NCBI RefSeq assembly: GCF_017874235.1
Contig: NZ_JAGGLC010000001.1
Coordinates: forward strand, 186,001-250,000
DNA: 64,000 bases
Origin: Halolamina salifodinae
GTDB lineage: Archaea; Halobacteriota; Halobacteria; Halobacteriales; Haloferacaceae
Direction of reading: 5' to 3'
The translations under genes were made by a program, and so were the position numbers. Shown here piece after piece: positions 44,157 through 52,019 of this stretch (positions are counted from its first letter, which is position 1; every line of letters begins with the position of its first letter). The notes below the pieces were generated by a model. The model was not told the origin of the DNA and ran no database searches. It worked only from the letters and a program-made list of their open reading frames with translations.

Positions 44157-44244
44157 CTATGAACCGATCTGGGGGTTCCGATGGGGTATAGTTTGGTAGT
44201 TGGTTTCCGTGGGGCTGGTTCGGACCGGCGGACCAGTAACAGCG

Positions 44245-44744
44245 AGAAAGCCCCTCTTGACTCCGCTCGGGGGACTCGCTGCGCTCCTCACTCCGCTGCG
44301 GTGCTTACGTCGTCCGCCTTCCCGGAGCCAAGAGCCCCTTTCAGCCCCACGCGAGACGCTTCGCGTCTCGCTGGCTCCCGTTCGCTTCGCTCACGGGAAC
44401 ACCCAACCGCATAGCTCACGCCCTCCCCAGCCGATTCGCTCACTTCGTTCGCTCATCCCTCGCGCTCGCCTCGCGCACGGAGGCGCGAGTGCTTCGCGCC
44501 CGATTGCGGTGGTAGCGTCGCCGTCGACGCGCGAGCGAGTCCAACGAGCGAGCGCCGACGGCGAGGGGGAGGAGTGGGGAGCCGGATACTTCGCCGGGCC
44601 TCGTGCCCGGCGCTGTGCCGTGGGTGGGACTGAAAGGGGCTGCCACTCTCGGCGAGCGAGACGACGCAAGCACCGCAGGAAGGAACGTAGTGACTGACGA
44701 GGAGCACAGCGAGTCGCAGCCGTCGAGAGTGGCAGGGGCTTTCT
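44245..44744. repeat. 500-bp quasi-palindromic intergenic element
   Basis: The 670-bp gap 44157-44828 has no believable gene. It contains two inverted arms whose blocks are collinear and reversed: 44245-44255 with 44734-44744 (11/11), 44274-44289 with 44699-44714 (15/16), 44296-44314 with 44660-44678 (18/19) and 44333-44350 with 44624-44641 (17/18). The centre (44351-44623) has a 9-bp hairpin with a TTC loop at 44351-44371, a CGCCGGGC hairpin at 44592-44612 and the dispersed motif CCTCCCCAGCCGATTCGCTC at 44422-44441. A further pair, 44640-44651 with 44724-44735, is 12/12. It looks like a non-autonomous palindromic element. Confidence 0.8.
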
Positions 44745-44769
44745 GGAGTTGTTAGGCCAACCCGCTGTT

Positions 44770-44778
44770 AAAAAAAAA
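44770..44778 (-). terminator. T9 tract downstream of the RLI gene
   Basis: Nine As on the plus strand give T9 on the minus strand about 50 nt beyond the stop of the ABCE1-like gene. A T-rich run is the usual archaeal termination signal. Confidence 0.6.
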
Positions 44779-44828
44779 GCGTCAACGGCACACTGCTTCA
44801 GCCAATCACCGAAAAACCCGAATCCGAG

Positions 44829-46643
44829 TCAGTCCGAGTAGTAGTACTCGCCGCTGCGCTTCTGCTCGCGGTCCTTCTGGCTCCCGGGCTTGTTGATCCG
44901 CGGGCGCCCCGTCCGCTCGTCGCGGCGGAACGTGATCCCCAGATCAGCGAGGAAGTCGTTCATCCCATCGCGCATCCCCTGGGGCGGTCGGGCCGTCCCG
45001 TGGTCCGCGGGTTCGCCGTCGAACACCATCAGGCGGTCCGACAGCAGGTCGATCATGTAGATGTCGTGGTCGATGACCATCGCCGTCGCGTCGTGGTTCT
45101 CGGTGTAGCGCCGGATCGCCGAGGTGGCCTGCACGCGCTGCTCCACGTCGAGGTGGGCGGAGGGTTCGTCGAGCAGGTAGAGGTCCGCGTCCTCCGAGAG
45201 GCAGGCCGCGATAGCGACGCGCTGGCGCTCCCCACCCGAAAGGTCGTCGAGGTTCTGCTCCATGATGGACTCAAGCTGGAGCGGCTGGGCGATCTCGGTG
45301 TTCCAGTACGACGAGCCGAACTCGTCGGTGATCGACGAGAGGAACGCGTCGACGCGCATCGGCTGGTCGATCTCGATGTACTGGGGCTTGTAGGCGATAT
45401 CCAGTTCCGTGTCGATCTCCCCCTCGTCGGGTTCGAGCGCGCCGGTGAACATCTTCGCCAGCGTCGACTTCCCGATCCCGTTCGGGCCGACGACGCCCAG
45501 CACTTCCGACTCGTAGATGGTGCCACCCTCGACGTCGAGGGAGAACTCGCCCTCGCCGTAGGACTTGTGCATGTCCGGGTACTCGACCAGCGGCTGGCCT
45601 TTCGTGGCGCTGCGGGGCGCGTGCTCCTCGAACGTGATCGCCTCGGGCCGGATCCGCATGTTCTCGTTGTCGAGATAGCCCGAGAGATACTCGTTGACGC
45701 CGTTCCGGACGGATTTGGGGTCGGTGACGACACCGTAGGCCCCCGGCTCCCCGTAGGTGATGTGGAGCGTGTCCGCCAGCAGGTCGAGGATCGCGAGGTC
45801 GTGTTCGACGACGAGCATCGAGCGGTCGCCCGCCTCGGAGATCTCCTCGATCAGCCGCGCGGCGGTCATCCGCTGGCTGATGTCGAGATACGGCGTGATC
45901 TCGTCGAGGAAGTAGAAGTCGACGTCGCGGGCGAGCGTGGCCGCGAGCGCGACGCGCTGGAGCTCACCGCCCGAGATGGAGTCGATGTCCTGATCCAGCA
46001 CCGGCCGGATCGAAAGCTCGTCGACGAGGTAGTCGAGTTCGCCGCGCTCGTCGGTCCGTTCGAGCAGTTCCCGAACCTTCCCGTCGAACTGCTTGGGGAT
46101 CTGGTCGACGTACTGGGGCTTGCGCGCGACCTCGATGTCGCCGTCGATCAGCTGTTCGAGGTAGTTCTGTAGCTGGGTGCCGCGGTAGCGGTCGAGCACC
46201 GCGTCCCAGTCGGGTTCGTCCTCGTACTCGCCGAGGTTCGGCGTCATCTCGCCGGCCAGCGCGTGGACGGCGGTGGACTTCCCGATCCCGTTCGGGCCGA
46301 GGATGCCGGTCACGCTGCCCGGCTCGGGGGTGGGGAGCCCGTAGAGGGCGAACGCGTTGTCACCGTAGCGGTGGACCGGCTCCTGCTCGAGTTCCGAGGG
46401 GAGGTTGATGATCTCGATGGCGTCGAACGGGCACTTCTCGACACAGATCCCGCAGGACTCGCCGAGACAGATCTCCTCGGAGATGTGGATCTGGTCGGGG
46501 TCGCCCTCCTGAGCGTCGTCGCCCCGAAGCGTGATGCACTCCTTGCCCGTCCGGTTGGGCGGGCAGAAGTTCTGACACTCGTAGTTACACCGGTCGGGCT
46601 GGCAGCGATCCAGATCCACGACCGCGATACTGTCGCTGGACAT
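44829..46643 (-). CDS. rli: Ribosome recycling ATPase RLI/ABCE1
   Basis: This 604-residue soluble twin-ABC protein splits post-termination ribosomes. The N-terminal Fe-S domain has two four-Cys sets (RCQPDRCNYECQNFCPP and ICLGESCGICVEKCPFDAI). Two nucleotide-binding domains follow, each with Walker A (GPNGIGKST at about residues 115 and 385), signatures SGGELQRVALA and SGGERQRVAIA, and Walker B FLDEITPYLD and LLDEPSAHLD. Full family length. The start overlaps the stop of the upstream EMC6-like gene by one base, so they form an operon. Confidence 0.96.
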   Translation of the reverse strand: MSSDSIAVVDLDRCQPDRCNYECQNFCPPNRTGKECITLRGDDAQEGDPDQIHISEEICLGESCGICVEKCPFDAIEIINLPSELEQEPVHRYGDNAFALYGLPTPEPGSVTGILGPNGIGKSTAVHALAGEMTPNLGEYEDEPDWDAVLDRYRGTQLQNYLEQLIDGDIEVARKPQYVDQIPKQFDGKVRELLERTDERGELDYLVDELSIRPVLDQDIDSISGGELQRVALAATLARDVDFYFLDEITPYLDISQRMTAARLIEEISEAGDRSMLVVEHDLAILDLLADTLHITYGEPGAYGVVTDPKSVRNGVNEYLSGYLDNENMRIRPEAITFEEHAPRSATKGQPLVEYPDMHKSYGEGEFSLDVEGGTIYESEVLGVVGPNGIGKSTLAKMFTGALEPDEGEIDTELDIAYKPQYIEIDQPMRVDAFLSSITDEFGSSYWNTEIAQPLQLESIMEQNLDDLSGGERQRVAIAACLSEDADLYLLDEPSAHLDVEQRVQATSAIRRYTENHDATAMVIDHDIYMIDLLSDRLMVFDGEPADHGTARPPQGMRDGMNDFLADLGITFRRDERTGRPRINKPGSQKDREQKRSGEYYYSD

Positions 46644-46948
46644 CAGAAGGTCACTCCGGTCGAGAGCACAATCGTGGAGCTCAGGAACCAGAGCGCGAAC
46701 GTCATGAACGCAACGTAGAGGTTGTCCTTCACCCCGAACTCGGAGACGTCCACGCCGATTGCGTAGAGGATCGGGTACTGGGCGATCACGAACGCCGCGA
46801 CGGCCCCCAACTGTACCGTCGTGGACGGGTCGCTACCGATCACCGTCGTGCTCGTGACGGCGGCGGCGACGCCCGCCAGACAGGCGAGGGTCGTGACAGT
46901 CACCCCGCGGAGGTGGTCCGAAAGCCCGCGAGAACTCTCCGTAGCCAT
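46643..46948 (-). CDS. EMC6-like small membrane protein
   Basis: This 101-residue protein, MATESSRGLSDHLRGVTVTT..., has three hydrophobic helices (VTTLACLAGVAAAVTSTTVI, LGAVAAFVIAQYPILYAIGV, NLYVAFMTFALWFLSSTIVL) separated by DVSEFGVKD. This matches haloarchaeal proteins named EMC6-like, relatives of an ER membrane insertase subunit; the function in archaea is inferred. It precedes rli with a one-base overlap. The divergent MarR-like gene starts about 110 bp away. Confidence 0.82.
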   Translation of the reverse strand: MATESSRGLSDHLRGVTVTTLACLAGVAAAVTSTTVIGSDPSTTVQLGAVAAFVIAQYPILYAIGVDVSEFGVKDNLYVAFMTFALWFLSSTIVLSTGVTF

Positions 46949-47029
46949 GCCGAAGACTCGGTGATGCGCCACCAAAAGGAGTTCGCTTGGGGGCGCCGGT
47001 CGCTGGTCCGCGTCACCAGTCCACGAAGA

Positions 47030-47036
47030 TTTATAC
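47030..47036 (+). promoter_or_regulatory. TATA-like box of the MarR-like gene
   Basis: TTTATAC lies about 25-31 nt upstream of the ATG at 47061, which implies a leaderless or near-leaderless transcript. Confidence 0.65.
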
Positions 47037-47060
47037 GCGTGGAGGTTTCGATTCGTAACG

Positions 47061-47345
47061 ATGACCGATACTGATGGGGAGGCACTCGACGACCTCCCGC
47101 CAAGCGCCAAGCTCGTGTTCAAAGTACTCGAGTACGACGGGCCCCTCACCCAGAAGGGGATCGTCGAGGAGTCCATGCTCTCGGCGCGTACCGTCCGCTA
47201 TGCACTCGAACGCCTGGAGGGGATCGGGATCGTCGACGAGGACGTCTACTTCGCCGACGCCCGGCAGAACCTCTACCAGCTGAACCCGCCCGAACCGGGA
47301 CAGGCCGACGGCGGTGCGGAAGCCTGCTCCGGCCAGGCCGACTGA
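47061..47345 (+). CDS. Small winged-helix (MarR-like) regulator
   Basis: This 94-residue protein has one winged-helix domain (LPPSAKLVFKVLEYDGPLTQ, KGIVEESMLSARTVRYALER, LEGIGIVDEDVYFADARQNLYQL). An acidic Gly/Ala tail follows. It is a common haloarchaeal DNA-binding protein type. It is divergent from the EMC6-like/rli operon and could regulate it, which is only a positional inference. Confidence 0.87.
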   Translation: MTDTDGEALDDLPPSAKLVFKVLEYDGPLTQKGIVEESMLSARTVRYALERLEGIGIVDEDVYFADARQNLYQLNPPEPGQADGGAEACSGQAD

Positions 47346-47373
47346 TCGACGACTCGACTCGCCGGTCGCCGAT

Positions 47374-47970
47374 TCAGCGGTAGCCGTCCGTCATCCGTTC
47401 GACGTACTTCGCCATCACGTCCACCTCCAGATGGACGGGATCGCCCGCTTCTTTCTCCGACAGCGTCGTGATCTCCCGAGTAGCCGGGATGATCGCGACC
47501 TCGAAGCTCCCCTCGTCGCGCGCGGCGACGGTGAGACTGATACCGTCGATGGCGATGGAGCCCTTCTCCACCACGTACTGGCTCATCTCGGCGGGTAGCG
47601 AGAACGCGTAGCGCCAGTCCTCGCCGACCTGCTCGATGGACTCGACGGTCGCCGTCGTGTCGACGTGGCCCTGCACGACGTGGCCGTCGAAGCGACCGTC
47701 AGCCGGCAGCGCGCGCTCGACGTTGACGGCGTCGCCGACCGCGAGGTCGCCCAGATACGTCTTCTCGACGGTCTCGGCCGCGAGGAACACCTCGAACCAG
47801 CCCGCCTCCGCGTCGTACTCCTCGACGGTCAGGCAGACGCCGCTGACGCTGATCGACTGGCCGTGGTGGAGGTCATCCAATCCCGACGCCGCGACGGTGA
47901 GTCGCCGGCCGTCCTCGTTTTCGCGTACGTCCGTGATCTCCCCAGTCCGCTCGACGATGCCGGTGAACAC
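47374..47970 (-). CDS. ribE: Riboflavin synthase
   Basis: This 198-residue protein starts at GTG with FTGIVERTGEITDV, the classic N-terminus of the riboflavin synthase alpha chain that dismutates two lumazines to riboflavin and pyrimidinedione. The two repeated barrels are visible: GVCLTVEEYDAEAGWFEVFL with ERALPADGRFDGHVVQGHVD, and GISLTVAARDEGSFEVAIIP. Thirteen upstream codons of the open frame are excluded because the conserved start is FTGIVE. No other rib genes are adjacent. Confidence 0.94.
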   Translation of the reverse strand: MFTGIVERTGEITDVRENEDGRRLTVAASGLDDLHHGQSISVSGVCLTVEEYDAEAGWFEVFLAAETVEKTYLGDLAVGDAVNVERALPADGRFDGHVVQGHVDTTATVESIEQVGEDWRYAFSLPAEMSQYVVEKGSIAIDGISLTVAARDEGSFEVAIIPATREITTLSEKEAGDPVHLEVDVMAKYVERMTDGYR

Positions 47971-48064
47971 GCTCGGGGATCGGCGGCCGCGTCTCAAGAG
48001 CGTTTCCACTCTCGGATCCGTGATGCCGGGAGGGTTTAGGGCGCCGACCGCCTACCGACTCCCG

Positions 48065-48310
48065 ATGCGACTGGGTCTCCTCGAGACGGTCGGCCTCGCG
48101 GCCAGCCTCGTGTTCGCCATCCCACTGGGGATCTACGCCGCTGAGCGACTACTCGGCGGTGAGACCCTCATCGGCGGCGCCTTTCTCGCGGTCGCGGTGC
48201 TGATGGTACTGCTCCCGAAGTACCTCACCACGCCCGGCGACCTGCCCGGAAAGGTCGCCGAGCGCGCGGTGGGCGGCGTCGTCGCCGACCCGGAGGACGA
48301 GGAGAAGTAG
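48065..48310 (+). CDS. Small two-helix membrane protein
   Basis: This 81-residue protein, MRLGLLETVGLAASLVFAIP..., has two hydrophobic helices (VGLAASLVFAIPLGIYAAER and TLIGGAFLAVAVLMVLL) and an acidic C-terminus (ADPEDEEK) facing the cytoplasm. G/C-rich third positions support coding, and the start lies just after a short spacer from the divergent riboflavin synthase. I know it only as a haloarchaeal hypothetical. Confidence 0.75.
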   Translation: MRLGLLETVGLAASLVFAIPLGIYAAERLLGGETLIGGAFLAVAVLMVLLPKYLTTPGDLPGKVAERAVGGVVADPEDEEK

Positions 48311-48459
48311 GTCGACGGCGCCGGCGCTCACGAGGCCGGAGCGAACAGACGGCGCGCCGCGTGCCACGAGGGGTGCGCCGTACTCCCGCCTCGACCCGGC
48401 TCACGGGTCGATAGCTCTCCCCGTTCGCCTTTTCGAGACTGTTTGCCGCTCCCTCCGTC

Positions 48460-48478
48460 GCGGGACCTTCGGTCCCGC
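48460..48478. repeat. Hairpin with TTC loop in the 48.31-48.57 kb spacer
   Basis: GCGGGACC and GGTCCCGC are perfect inverted repeats around TTC. The 260-bp spacer between the small membrane protein and the convergent M24 gene has no gene I can support. The hairpin has the same geometry (8-10 bp stem, 3-nt loop) as those at 44.35 and 55.1-55.4 kb. Confidence 0.7.
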
Positions 48479-48572
48479 ACCGGTCGCGTTTCCCAGTCTC
48501 GCGTACCTCGCGGCCGGATTCAGACCACGGGCTGGCTGGTCGCGTTTTCGTTCAAAAAGTCGGGGGCGGTCC

Positions 48573-49805
48573 TTACTCCGACGCGACCGGTGTGAACCGC
48601 ACTGGGTAGGTCGCCAGCCGTTCGTCGCCGTCCTCGGTGACGGCGACGAGGTCCTCGATCCGGACGCCGCCGGTGTCGGGGTCGTAGACGCCGGGTTCGA
48701 TGGTGACGACGGTGCCTGCTTCGAGCGGCGCGTCCGCCCGCAGCGACGGCCCTTCGTGGAGGCTGACGCCGACGCCATGGCCGACGCCGTGGGTGAAGCC
48801 GACCTCAGACGAGTCGATCCGGAAGCCGTGAGCCGTGAGTTCCGCGGCGGCCTCTTCGTGGACCGTGCCGGCGGTGACGCCCGCCTCGACCGTCTCGAGG
48901 GCTTCCTCGTGGGCGGCTTCGACGGCGACGAACGCGCGGCGCTCCCAGCCGCCGTCGCTGCCGACGACGAACGTCCGGGTGAGGTCGCCGTAGTAGCCGT
49001 GCGGGCCGCGCGGCGAGATGTCGAGCAGTACCGTCTCGCCGGGCGCGATGTGGTCGATGCCGGTGAAGTGGAGATCGGCCGCACTGGGCCCGGCGCCGAT
49101 GACGGTGTTGCCCGCGCTCCGGATCCCGTGGCGGGCCATCTCGGCGTCGACCTCGCGGCGGAGGCGCTCGGTCGTGAGCGGGTCGCCCTCGAACAGGAGG
49201 CCGTCGCCGTCCGGTTCCGCGGCCGCGAGAACGGCCTCCGCGCGGGCCATTCCGCGGCAGGTGACCGCCTGCACGCGGCGGAGGCAGGCGAGTTCGGCCT
49301 CGGTTTTGGTCAGGCGGGCGTCGGCGACGGCCGTCGTCGACGATAGCTCGTAGCCGGCGTCTTCGAGGTAGAGCGCCGCGTCGTGCGGGATGTTCGCGGG
49401 CGTGAGCACGGTCCTCGAGTCGTCGTCGCCTTTGTTCTCGGCGAGGTCGTCGAGCACGGCCGCCGCGCGGACGCCCGCGGGGTCGCCCTGATTCTCGGTT
49501 CGGACTTCGCGAGCGACGCCGTCGTCGGGCGCGGCGTCGACGAACTCCCGCTGTGCCTGCTCGTCGAACAGGCCGGGCGCGGTGAGGGCGGCGCGGTCGG
49601 GCGTGACGACGACGGCGTAGGCGCGGTCCGGGCCGCCGAACCGCGAGAGGTAGCGTAGATTGTCGTCGAACCGGTCGCCGACCGCGACGAAGCCGGCCGC
49701 GCCTGCGCTCTCGACGGCGTCGGCGATGGGCGAGAGATCCGTCGCCGGCGGGGAGGGGTGGTCCGGCGACACGGCCGGCGCGCCGGGGGCGAGATCCTGA
49801 CTCAT
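48573..49805 (-). CDS. M24 family metallopeptidase (Xaa-Pro aminopeptidase type)
   Basis: This 410-residue protein has an N-terminal creatinase-like domain (DDNLRYLSRFGGPDRAYAVV) and an M24 domain with all ligands. These are Asp in TVLLDISPRG, Asp in YYGDLTRTFVVG, His in FTHGVGHGVGVSLHEGPSL, Glu in TIEPGVYDP and Glu in VRIEDLVAV. The start overlaps the helicase stop by 4 nt (ATGA), so they are co-transcribed. It is the third M24 relative in this window, the one closest in motif to the copy at 1185-2354. Confidence 0.93.
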   Translation of the reverse strand: MSQDLAPGAPAVSPDHPSPPATDLSPIADAVESAGAAGFVAVGDRFDDNLRYLSRFGGPDRAYAVVVTPDRAALTAPGLFDEQAQREFVDAAPDDGVAREVRTENQGDPAGVRAAAVLDDLAENKGDDDSRTVLTPANIPHDAALYLEDAGYELSSTTAVADARLTKTEAELACLRRVQAVTCRGMARAEAVLAAAEPDGDGLLFEGDPLTTERLRREVDAEMARHGIRSAGNTVIGAGPSAADLHFTGIDHIAPGETVLLDISPRGPHGYYGDLTRTFVVGSDGGWERRAFVAVEAAHEEALETVEAGVTAGTVHEEAAAELTAHGFRIDSSEVGFTHGVGHGVGVSLHEGPSLRADAPLEAGTVVTIEPGVYDPDTGGVRIEDLVAVTEDGDERLATYPVRFTPVASE

Positions 49806-51673
49806 GCCTCCGGTTCGGGGGTCTCCAGGGACTCCTGGACCTCGGCGATCAGGTCGGCCGGGGGGTCCTCACGGAGTTCGTTAAACAGTACCACGCTGAT
49901 CGGGAGCGTCGGCGCCCCCGTGACGAGGTTCTCCATGAGCACCAGGCGCTCCCGGGCACGGGACATCCCGACGTAGAACACGCGGCGCTCGTTGTCGGTG
50001 AGGATCGGCACCGGATCGGTACTCTTGGTGAACTCCTCGTCGCCGGGCGTCTCCAGTCCCTGCTGGTCGGCCTGCGCGGCCATCTGCTCGACCACCTTCT
50101 CGGTCAGGTCGGTCGCGAGGAACACGTGGTCGGCCTCACGACCCTTCGAGGAGTGGATGGTGCCGACACGGATGCGGTCGGGGTCCATTTCCTCGTAGTC
50201 GCCCTCGAAGTACGCCTTCATCGACTTGCGCTGGAACGAGGTGATCTTCCGGGCCATGTCCGCGGCGCTGCGGGGGTCGGGCATGAACGGCACTCGGTCC
50301 TCGACGGCGTCGGGCGCGATGGGGATCTCCGCGAGGTCCTCGCTCGAGGACTGCTCCTCGACGTCGTCGATGAGGTCGTAGAGGTCGTCACGCTCGCTGC
50401 CGCCGAACGCCGATTCCTGCAGGATGTCCGCGAGTCGGCGGGCCTGGAGCGCGGTCAGGCGCTCGCCCTGATCGATGGACTCGATGGCCCGCACGTAGTC
50501 AGTGAGTCGGTCGGTCCAGAGCCGCTGGTCCGTGAGCGAGGAGAACGGCATCCCCTCGTCGATGAACTCGTCGACGAAGTCGAACATCTGGTAGCGCGCA
50601 CGGAACAGCAGCATGATGCTGCCGTCGCCGTCCTCGCCGGCGTCCTCACGCTCGATAGTGTGGCGGACGTTCCGGACGAGTTCGAGCATCGACGGCGACT
50701 CGGCGGCCTCGACGCGGCCGCCCTCCGTGCGCGGCCGCAGGTCCTTCTCCTGGCGTTTGTCGATGTGGCGGATCTCCTTGTTGACGACGTTGAGCACCCG
50801 CGAAGGGAGCCGGTAGGAGTTCGGGAGCACCACGTCGTCGTCGACGTCCTCGTCGAGCAGCAGGTCCGGGTCGGCGCCCTGCCACGCGTAGACGACCTGG
50901 TCGTCGTCGCCAGCGATGAGCGCCTTCTCCAGGTGGGGTTTCCACTCCTCGTAGACGCGGGACTGTAGGGTCGTGATGTCCTGAAACTCGTCGATGATGA
51001 GGTAGTCGACGTTCGGCAGGAGGGAGCGCTGGGCGACGCGTTCGAGCATGTCGGCGAAGCCGATGATACCGTGCTCGCCCTTGTAGTTGCGCCAGCCACG
51101 GATGGCCTCGGGCACGTCGAGGCGCTCGTCGTCGGACGGCCACGTCGGCGTGTACTTGTTCCCCTCCTGTGCGTTGGGGTCGATCTCCGGCGGGAGGCGG
51201 ACCTCCTCGACGTCCCACTTGAACGGCACGTCGTACCAGTCGGCGACGTCGCGGTCGGTTCGCTGGAGCCACTGGGAGGTGGCGATCACCTTGTTCCCGA
51301 GCGTCGTCGACCGAGCGGTTCGCCGGCCGGCGCCGGATTTCTCGTCCTCGTACTCGACGCCGAAGTCCTCGCAGAACTCCTCCTTGTTGCTCTCGCCGAC
51401 GACATCGCTCCGCGAGAGATCCAACAGTTCGTACGCTTTCGCGTGCATCGTACAGACGTTGCCCTGTAGCGCACGGGGGTTCGTGTCGAGTCGCTCGGCG
51501 AGGCGCTCGCGGATCTCGGCGGCGGCCGCTCGGGTGTAGGAGACTACCAGCACGTCCCGGACGGTCACGTCCGAGTCCGCCAGTAGCTCCTCTACCCGGT
51601 CGAGAAGCGCGGTCGTCTTCCCGCTCCCCGGCCCACCGAACAGGCGCGTCACGTGAGCGTCCGTGTCGGTCAT
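49802..51673 (-). CDS. UvrD/Rep-family SF1 DNA helicase
   Basis: The protein is about 623 residues. Superfamily 1A motifs are present: motif I GGPGSGKTTALL near residue 15, Ia VVSYTRAAAAEIRERL, II LIIDEFQDIT, III AGDDDQVVYAWQGAD, IV NSYRLPSRVLNVVN, V VGTIHSSKGREADHVFLATDL and VI RRVFYVGMSRARERLVL. It should unwind DNA 3' to 5' in repair or replication restart. It is slightly shorter than bacterial UvrD. The ATG at 51673 lies eight codons inside the longest open frame, directly before the Walker strand. Confidence 0.92.
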   Translation of the reverse strand: MTDTDAHVTRLFGGPGSGKTTALLDRVEELLADSDVTVRDVLVVSYTRAAAAEIRERLAERLDTNPRALQGNVCTMHAKAYELLDLSRSDVVGESNKEEFCEDFGVEYEDEKSGAGRRTARSTTLGNKVIATSQWLQRTDRDVADWYDVPFKWDVEEVRLPPEIDPNAQEGNKYTPTWPSDDERLDVPEAIRGWRNYKGEHGIIGFADMLERVAQRSLLPNVDYLIIDEFQDITTLQSRVYEEWKPHLEKALIAGDDDQVVYAWQGADPDLLLDEDVDDDVVLPNSYRLPSRVLNVVNKEIRHIDKRQEKDLRPRTEGGRVEAAESPSMLELVRNVRHTIEREDAGEDGDGSIMLLFRARYQMFDFVDEFIDEGMPFSSLTDQRLWTDRLTDYVRAIESIDQGERLTALQARRLADILQESAFGGSERDDLYDLIDDVEEQSSSEDLAEIPIAPDAVEDRVPFMPDPRSAADMARKITSFQRKSMKAYFEGDYEEMDPDRIRVGTIHSSKGREADHVFLATDLTEKVVEQMAAQADQQGLETPGDEEFTKSTDPVPILTDNERRVFYVGMSRARERLVLMENLVTGAPTLPISVVLFNELREDPPADLIAEVQESLETPEPEA

Positions 51674-51764
51674 TACAGGGCACAGGGCCCGGTCCACAAT
51701 AAGGGAGTGGGTTCAGCGAACGGCTACCAGAAAGGATGACGGGTAGGGGGACGACGCGCGAGCG

Positions 51765-51938
51765 CTACGGCCGCCAACCGCAGACGGTACACTCCGCAGC
51801 GGTCGACTCGTGAAGACCGCCGCAGTCCGGACACTGTTTCTTGTTATAGGATTCCTCCCATTCCCGTGTCTCGTGTCCGTTGTCTTCGAGGAACTCGTCG
51901 AACAGTTCGTCGGCGGAGTGCTGCTCTGACGTCGCCAT
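51765..51938 (-). CDS. Small zinc-ribbon protein (HVO_0416-like)
   Basis: This 57-residue acidic protein reads MATSEQHSADELFDEFLEDN and ends in KKQCPDCGGLHESTAAECTV then CGWRP, a CPxCG...CxxCG zinc ribbon. The FLEDNGHETREWEESYNKKQ context matches a family of small haloarchaeal zinc fingers I know as HVO_0416-like. The start is the inner ATG, which gives the family length. Probable protein- or nucleic-acid-binding role. Confidence 0.82.
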   Translation of the reverse strand: MATSEQHSADELFDEFLEDNGHETREWEESYNKKQCPDCGGLHESTAAECTVCGWRP

Positions 51939-52019
51939 GCATGACACAGTATGGCACACGAGTAAGTAAGTCTTGTGCCTCCATGCCACACCCTATGGCG
52001 ACTCCTGAATCTTCCCCAC

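Noticed and set aside
44200-44697. Plus-strand frames of about 165 codons in the 44.2-44.7 kb gap
   Set aside because: They run through both arms of the quasi-palindrome and show no coding-type third-position bias.
44829-46643. RLI considered as a membrane ABC transporter subunit
   Set aside because: No permease or membrane segment is present, and the paired Fe-S cluster motifs at the N-terminus identify ABCE1.
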